A stretch of 64,000 nucleotides of DNA from positions 17,141 to 81,140 of the forward strand of contig JAIPBT010000019.1 of the NCBI GenBank assembly GCA_021738565.1, given 5' to 3'. The notes beneath the pieces are model-generated. The model saw nothing but the letters and a program-made list of their open reading frames with translations, did not search any database and was not told where the DNA came from. Each line of letters opens with the position of its first letter. The stretch's first letter is position 1. The DNA comes from Bacteroidales bacterium (lineage in GTDB: Bacteria; Bacteroidota; Bacteroidia; Bacteroidales; GCA-2748055). Below are positions 61,360-64,000 of the stretch, one piece after another. The translations under genes and the position numbers were made by a program.

Positions 61360-62940
61360 ATGGGACATGGTAAAGAAACTCCGAGACAAAAAATGATCGG
61401 TATGATGTATTTGGTGCTGACAGCATTGCTGGCACTGAATGTATCAAAAGATGTCCTTGATGCCTTTGTTATTGTGGATCATGGGTTGCATGAAACAACA
61501 AAAAACTTTTTCTCGAAGAACAAAGGTATCTACGGAAAAATAGACCTTGAATTTACCAACAATCCTGAAAAAGCCGGGGCCTGGAAGGAAAGATCCGATG
61601 AGGTAAAAAACATGTCACAGGAAATAATTGATTTTATCCAGAATTGCAAACTGGATATCGTCAGACAGGATTCAGATGAAGCTATTAAAGACGGCGAAGT
61701 TATTTGGGAGAATGTAAAAGCAAGGGACAATCAGGAATGGGGTGGTGAAATCATGGTCACAAACGGCAAAGGAAAAGAGCTGAAGGGTATGATCGAGGAG
61801 TACAGGGAAACCATGATTGAAATGATCGATAATTCTGAAGGTGATTATTCTCTTTTGATATCTTCGATAGAAGGCAACCTGGAAACAGCTGATCATCAGT
61901 CTGAAAAAAAGGGTGAAGCAGATGAGCCATGGGAAAAGCATAATTTTGAACACCTGCCCCTTGCAGCTGTTATTACCATTCTTTCAGAATTACAGTCAGA
62001 CATCCGGAATGTCGAATCCGATATGGCAACCTACCTGCTGAACCAGGTTGGAGCAAAGGATTTTAAAGTAAATGTGATCGATCCCGTTATTTTACCTACC
62101 TCTTCTGATTATGTGTTTGTAGGACAGGAATACCGGGCAGAGGTTTTCCTTGCAGGCTACGATTCCACCAACATACCTGAGATTATTCTTAATGATGGAA
62201 CAGTTCTTGACGTAGAAGAAGGCAAGGGCATTTACACTGCCACATCTTTAGATGTAGGTGAAAAAACATGGGGAGGTACTTTGAGGCTTAATAACGATGG
62301 GCAGATTATTCAAAGGGATTTCACAGCAACCTATTCTGTTAACCCAACCAACGCAGCAGTATCCGCTGAAAGAATGAACGTATTTTTCAGGGGGGTTGAC
62401 AACCCGGTAAAAATTGTTGCCTCAGGAGTTCCTGAAAGTACTGTGTACGCTGAGATTAGTGAAGGTGATATCGAAGAAGTAAGCAACGGCAATTATATCG
62501 TAAGACCCGGGCCTAGAGAAAAGGAAACCGTAATTTCGGTTTTTGCCAACGTGGACGGCAATGTCCGCAACATGGGGTCCGCACCATTCCGCGTTGAAGA
62601 CATCCCCGATCCCATTGCTACTGTAGAAGGATTGGATGACAAAGCAGAAGGGGTACTTTCAGTAGCTGACCTTGCAAGGCTCAGAACAGTCGAAGCCAAA
62701 GCCAAAGATTTTTTCTTTGAAGTTAATTTTACAGTTGAAAGTTTTGAAATCAGCTGGAGGGCCCGTGGAGGACTTGACCAGCGAAAAGAATCAGAAAACG
62801 AAGCTTTTACTGCCGAGCAGTTTGATGTATTTACCCAGCAATTAAGGCCAGGGCAACAGCTGTTGATACGCAATATAAAAGCCTCCGGTCCTGCCGGAAA
62901 AATACGTGAATTAAATCCTATAATAATAACAATTATATAA
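61360..62940 (+). CDS. gldM: Type IX secretion motor shaft GldM/PorM
   Basis: A 526-residue protein with one transmembrane helix near the N-terminus (MIGMMYLVLTALLALNVSKDVLDAF, about residues 12-36). The large periplasmic region is folded into the helical D1 and beta D2-D4 domains known from GldM/PorM structures. It is the shaft that transmits the GldL-driven rotation across the periplasm to the GldK/GldN ring. The start GKETPRQKMIGMMYLV is conserved in the family. Confidence 0.95.
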   Translation: MGHGKETPRQKMIGMMYLVLTALLALNVSKDVLDAFVIVDHGLHETTKNFFSKNKGIYGKIDLEFTNNPEKAGAWKERSDEVKNMSQEIIDFIQNCKLDIVRQDSDEAIKDGEVIWENVKARDNQEWGGEIMVTNGKGKELKGMIEEYRETMIEMIDNSEGDYSLLISSIEGNLETADHQSEKKGEADEPWEKHNFEHLPLAAVITILSELQSDIRNVESDMATYLLNQVGAKDFKVNVIDPVILPTSSDYVFVGQEYRAEVFLAGYDSTNIPEIILNDGTVLDVEEGKGIYTATSLDVGEKTWGGTLRLNNDGQIIQRDFTATYSVNPTNAAVSAERMNVFFRGVDNPVKIVASGVPESTVYAEISEGDIEEVSNGNYIVRPGPREKETVISVFANVDGNVRNMGSAPFRVEDIPDPIATVEGLDDKAEGVLSVADLARLRTVEAKAKDFFFEVNFTVESFEISWRARGGLDQRKESENEAFTAEQFDVFTQQLRPGQQLLIRNIKASGPAGKIRELNPIIITII

Positions 62941-62942
62941 TT

Positions 62943-63848
62943 ATGAAGTCTGTAAATTATTTATTGATATTCGTATTTGTTACAGTTACTGTAATTCATG
63001 CAGATGCCCAACAACCCAATACAACCATGCAACCGGGCATTACAATATCCAATACAATACCAAGTCCAGCTGATACAAAGGATGTATACTTAAGGGAAAA
63101 TATTATTCAGGAGAAGAAGCCAATTCCCTATCAGTACATTAGGGAAGCAGATGTATTGTGGGCAAAGGATATCTGGAGATTTATCGACCTCCGGCAACGC
63201 ATGAATTATCCGCTCAGATTTCCCGAAGCTCCTGAACCGATAGGAGACAGGTACAGTCTCCTTCAGTTGCTGCTGGAAGGAATAAGAACGGAGGAAATTA
63301 CACCCTATTCTGCAGATGATTATAACAATCCCTGGCAACAGCCCATATCCCTGCAACAGGTCTATGATAATATGGGAGATGCAGCACAACAGATTGAAGA
63401 TCCCAATCAACCAGGTGTCATAAGGACAATCAGAATAGAGTCATCCTATCTTAAAGGATACAGGATCAAAGAAAAATGGGTGTTCGACAAACAAAATTCT
63501 GAAATGAAAGTCAGGATCACTGTTATTGGACCAGTACTTCACCTGCCGCAAAGAGCCGGAGGCCAGGTTATTGGTACGGAAACAGTTGTTCCATTTTATA
63601 TCTATTTCCCACAGTGCAGGAACCTGTTTGCAACCCATAGGATCTATAATCCCAACAATGACGCGCAGAATATATCATTTGATGACCTGTTCATGCAACG
63701 ACGTTTTGCAACTACCATAATTGGAGAATCCAATGAATTTGGAAACCGTTTTATTGTTGATTATGTTATTGGGCAGGATGCATTGCTGGAGGCGGAAAGA
63801 ATAAAGAATGACCTGTTCATTATGGAACACGATTTCTGGGAATATTAA
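62943..63848 (+). CDS. gldN: Type IX secretion protein GldN/PorN
   Basis: A 301-residue periplasmic protein with a signal peptide ending near ADAQ (residue 22). The PorN/GldN pattern includes PYQYIREADVLWAKDIWRFIDLRQRMNYPLRFP-type sequence around residues 50-82 and IRIESSYLKGYRIKEKWVFD near residue 163. It forms the outer-membrane-associated ring with GldK. It ends the por cluster, 15 bp from the intron edge. Confidence 0.95.
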   Translation: MKSVNYLLIFVFVTVTVIHADAQQPNTTMQPGITISNTIPSPADTKDVYLRENIIQEKKPIPYQYIREADVLWAKDIWRFIDLRQRMNYPLRFPEAPEPIGDRYSLLQLLLEGIRTEEITPYSADDYNNPWQQPISLQQVYDNMGDAAQQIEDPNQPGVIRTIRIESSYLKGYRIKEKWVFDKQNSEMKVRITVIGPVLHLPQRAGGQVIGTETVVPFYIYFPQCRNLFATHRIYNPNNDAQNISFDDLFMQRRFATTIIGESNEFGNRFIVDYVIGQDALLEAERIKNDLFIMEHDFWEY

Positions 63849-63863
63849 AAACCCTTTACTGCA

Positions 63864-64000
63864 ATCGAGTAGGAAGATAGGGATTTAAAATTAAATCCCC
63901 ATCTGTCCTCTCACACCACCGTACGTACCGTTCGGTATACGGCGGTTCCCTAATAAATAACTCTAACCAACCGATAGTGATCCGTCAGGAAGATATAACC
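63864..64000 (-). mobile_element. 3' end of a group II intron (class C-like), continuing beyond the window
   Basis: Read on the minus strand, 63948-63913 folds as intron domain V: ACCGCCGTA pairs with TACGGTGGT, with an inner TACC-GAAC-GGTA hairpin and a two-base CG bulge, and CGC in the catalytic-triad position. A domain VI-like stem GGGATTTAA...TTTAAATCCC follows, then CCTACTCGAT, a 3' end known from class C introns. The intron border is near 63864. The maturase gene must lie to the right. Confidence 0.8.
63950..64000 (-). CDS. Possible C-terminal tail of the intron-encoded maturase
   Basis: A minus-strand frame open from the window edge ends at a TAG (63952-63950) after 16 residues (GYIFLTDHYRLVRVIY), just before domain V, where the reading frame of an intron-encoded reverse transcriptase normally ends. 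It is too short to identify by itself. Confidence 0.35.
   Translation of the reverse strand, partial: GYIFLTDHYRLVRVIY

Overview
The window reads as chromosomal DNA of a member of the Bacteroidota. The evidence is a set of lineage-specific genes: the type IX secretion/gliding genes porX, porW/sprE, gldH and porP-gldK-gldL-gldM-gldN, a DUF4270 lipoprotein, an HU-CCDC81/SPOR protein, and a holB-ricT-gldH block. Promoters with the TTTG / TAnnTTTG architecture (best example upstream of pgk) agree with this. Gene order porP-K-L-M-N is that known from Porphyromonas-type species, but I cannot name a genus. Most of the window is ordinary core genome; the oddities lie in the intergenic repeats, one gutted carotenoid gene, one degenerate arginase-like protein and an intron edge at the right end.

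Layout. 1-4.3 kb: carotenoid cluster, with crtI-crtB-lycopene cyclase on + and, divergently, a deleted crtD-like gene, a CruF-family hydratase and the start of a further membrane protein. 4.5-6.7 kb: threonine to glycine pathway (tdh-kbl), closed by a bidirectional terminator. 6.8-15 kb (minus): B12-dependent ribonucleotide reductase, a 731-bp gene-free stretch with a large palindromic element, waaA, putP, a lipoprotein and alanine dehydrogenase. 15-25.5 kb (minus): porW-porX-tsaE with stop/start overlaps, Nfu and Mrp Fe-S factors, an alkyltransferase-like protein, trmB, gldH, ricT and holB.

25.6-34.6 kb: pgk, a LuxE-like acyl-transferase, a secreted GH29 fucosidase, YjbR- and YraN-family proteins, LD-carboxypeptidase, metG and an HU/SPOR envelope protein. 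35-41.2 kb (+): nucleotide-sugar genes, a wbpE-wbpD-wbpB-wbpA-like set for a diacetamido-uronic acid precursor, then galE and rfbB. 41.2-45.3 kb (minus): glmS, DUF4270 lipoprotein and a half-length GT5 glycogen synthase-like protein. 45.4-51.7 kb (+): panC-panD, a flippase-like membrane protein, rfaE2, radA, an unknown 162-aa protein and a duplicated ABC ATPase. 51.8-54.2 kb (minus): PBP1A. 54.3-63.9 kb (+): topA, a degenerate arginase-fold protein and the type IX core porP-gldK-L-M-N. The last ~137 bp are the 3' end of a group II intron (class C-like) on the minus strand.

Working together: at least eight genes in three separate blocks serve type IX secretion (regulator PorX, PorW, GldH, PorP and the KLMN trans-envelope complex). 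waaA, rfaE2, glmS, galE, rfbB and the wbp-like set supply LPS core and O-antigen or capsule sugars. Several intergenic spaces carry a dispersed family of short palindromic elements with ends like AGTGCTTG / AGTGTCTG; two of them supply the TAG stop codon of the neighbouring gene (crtB and mrp).
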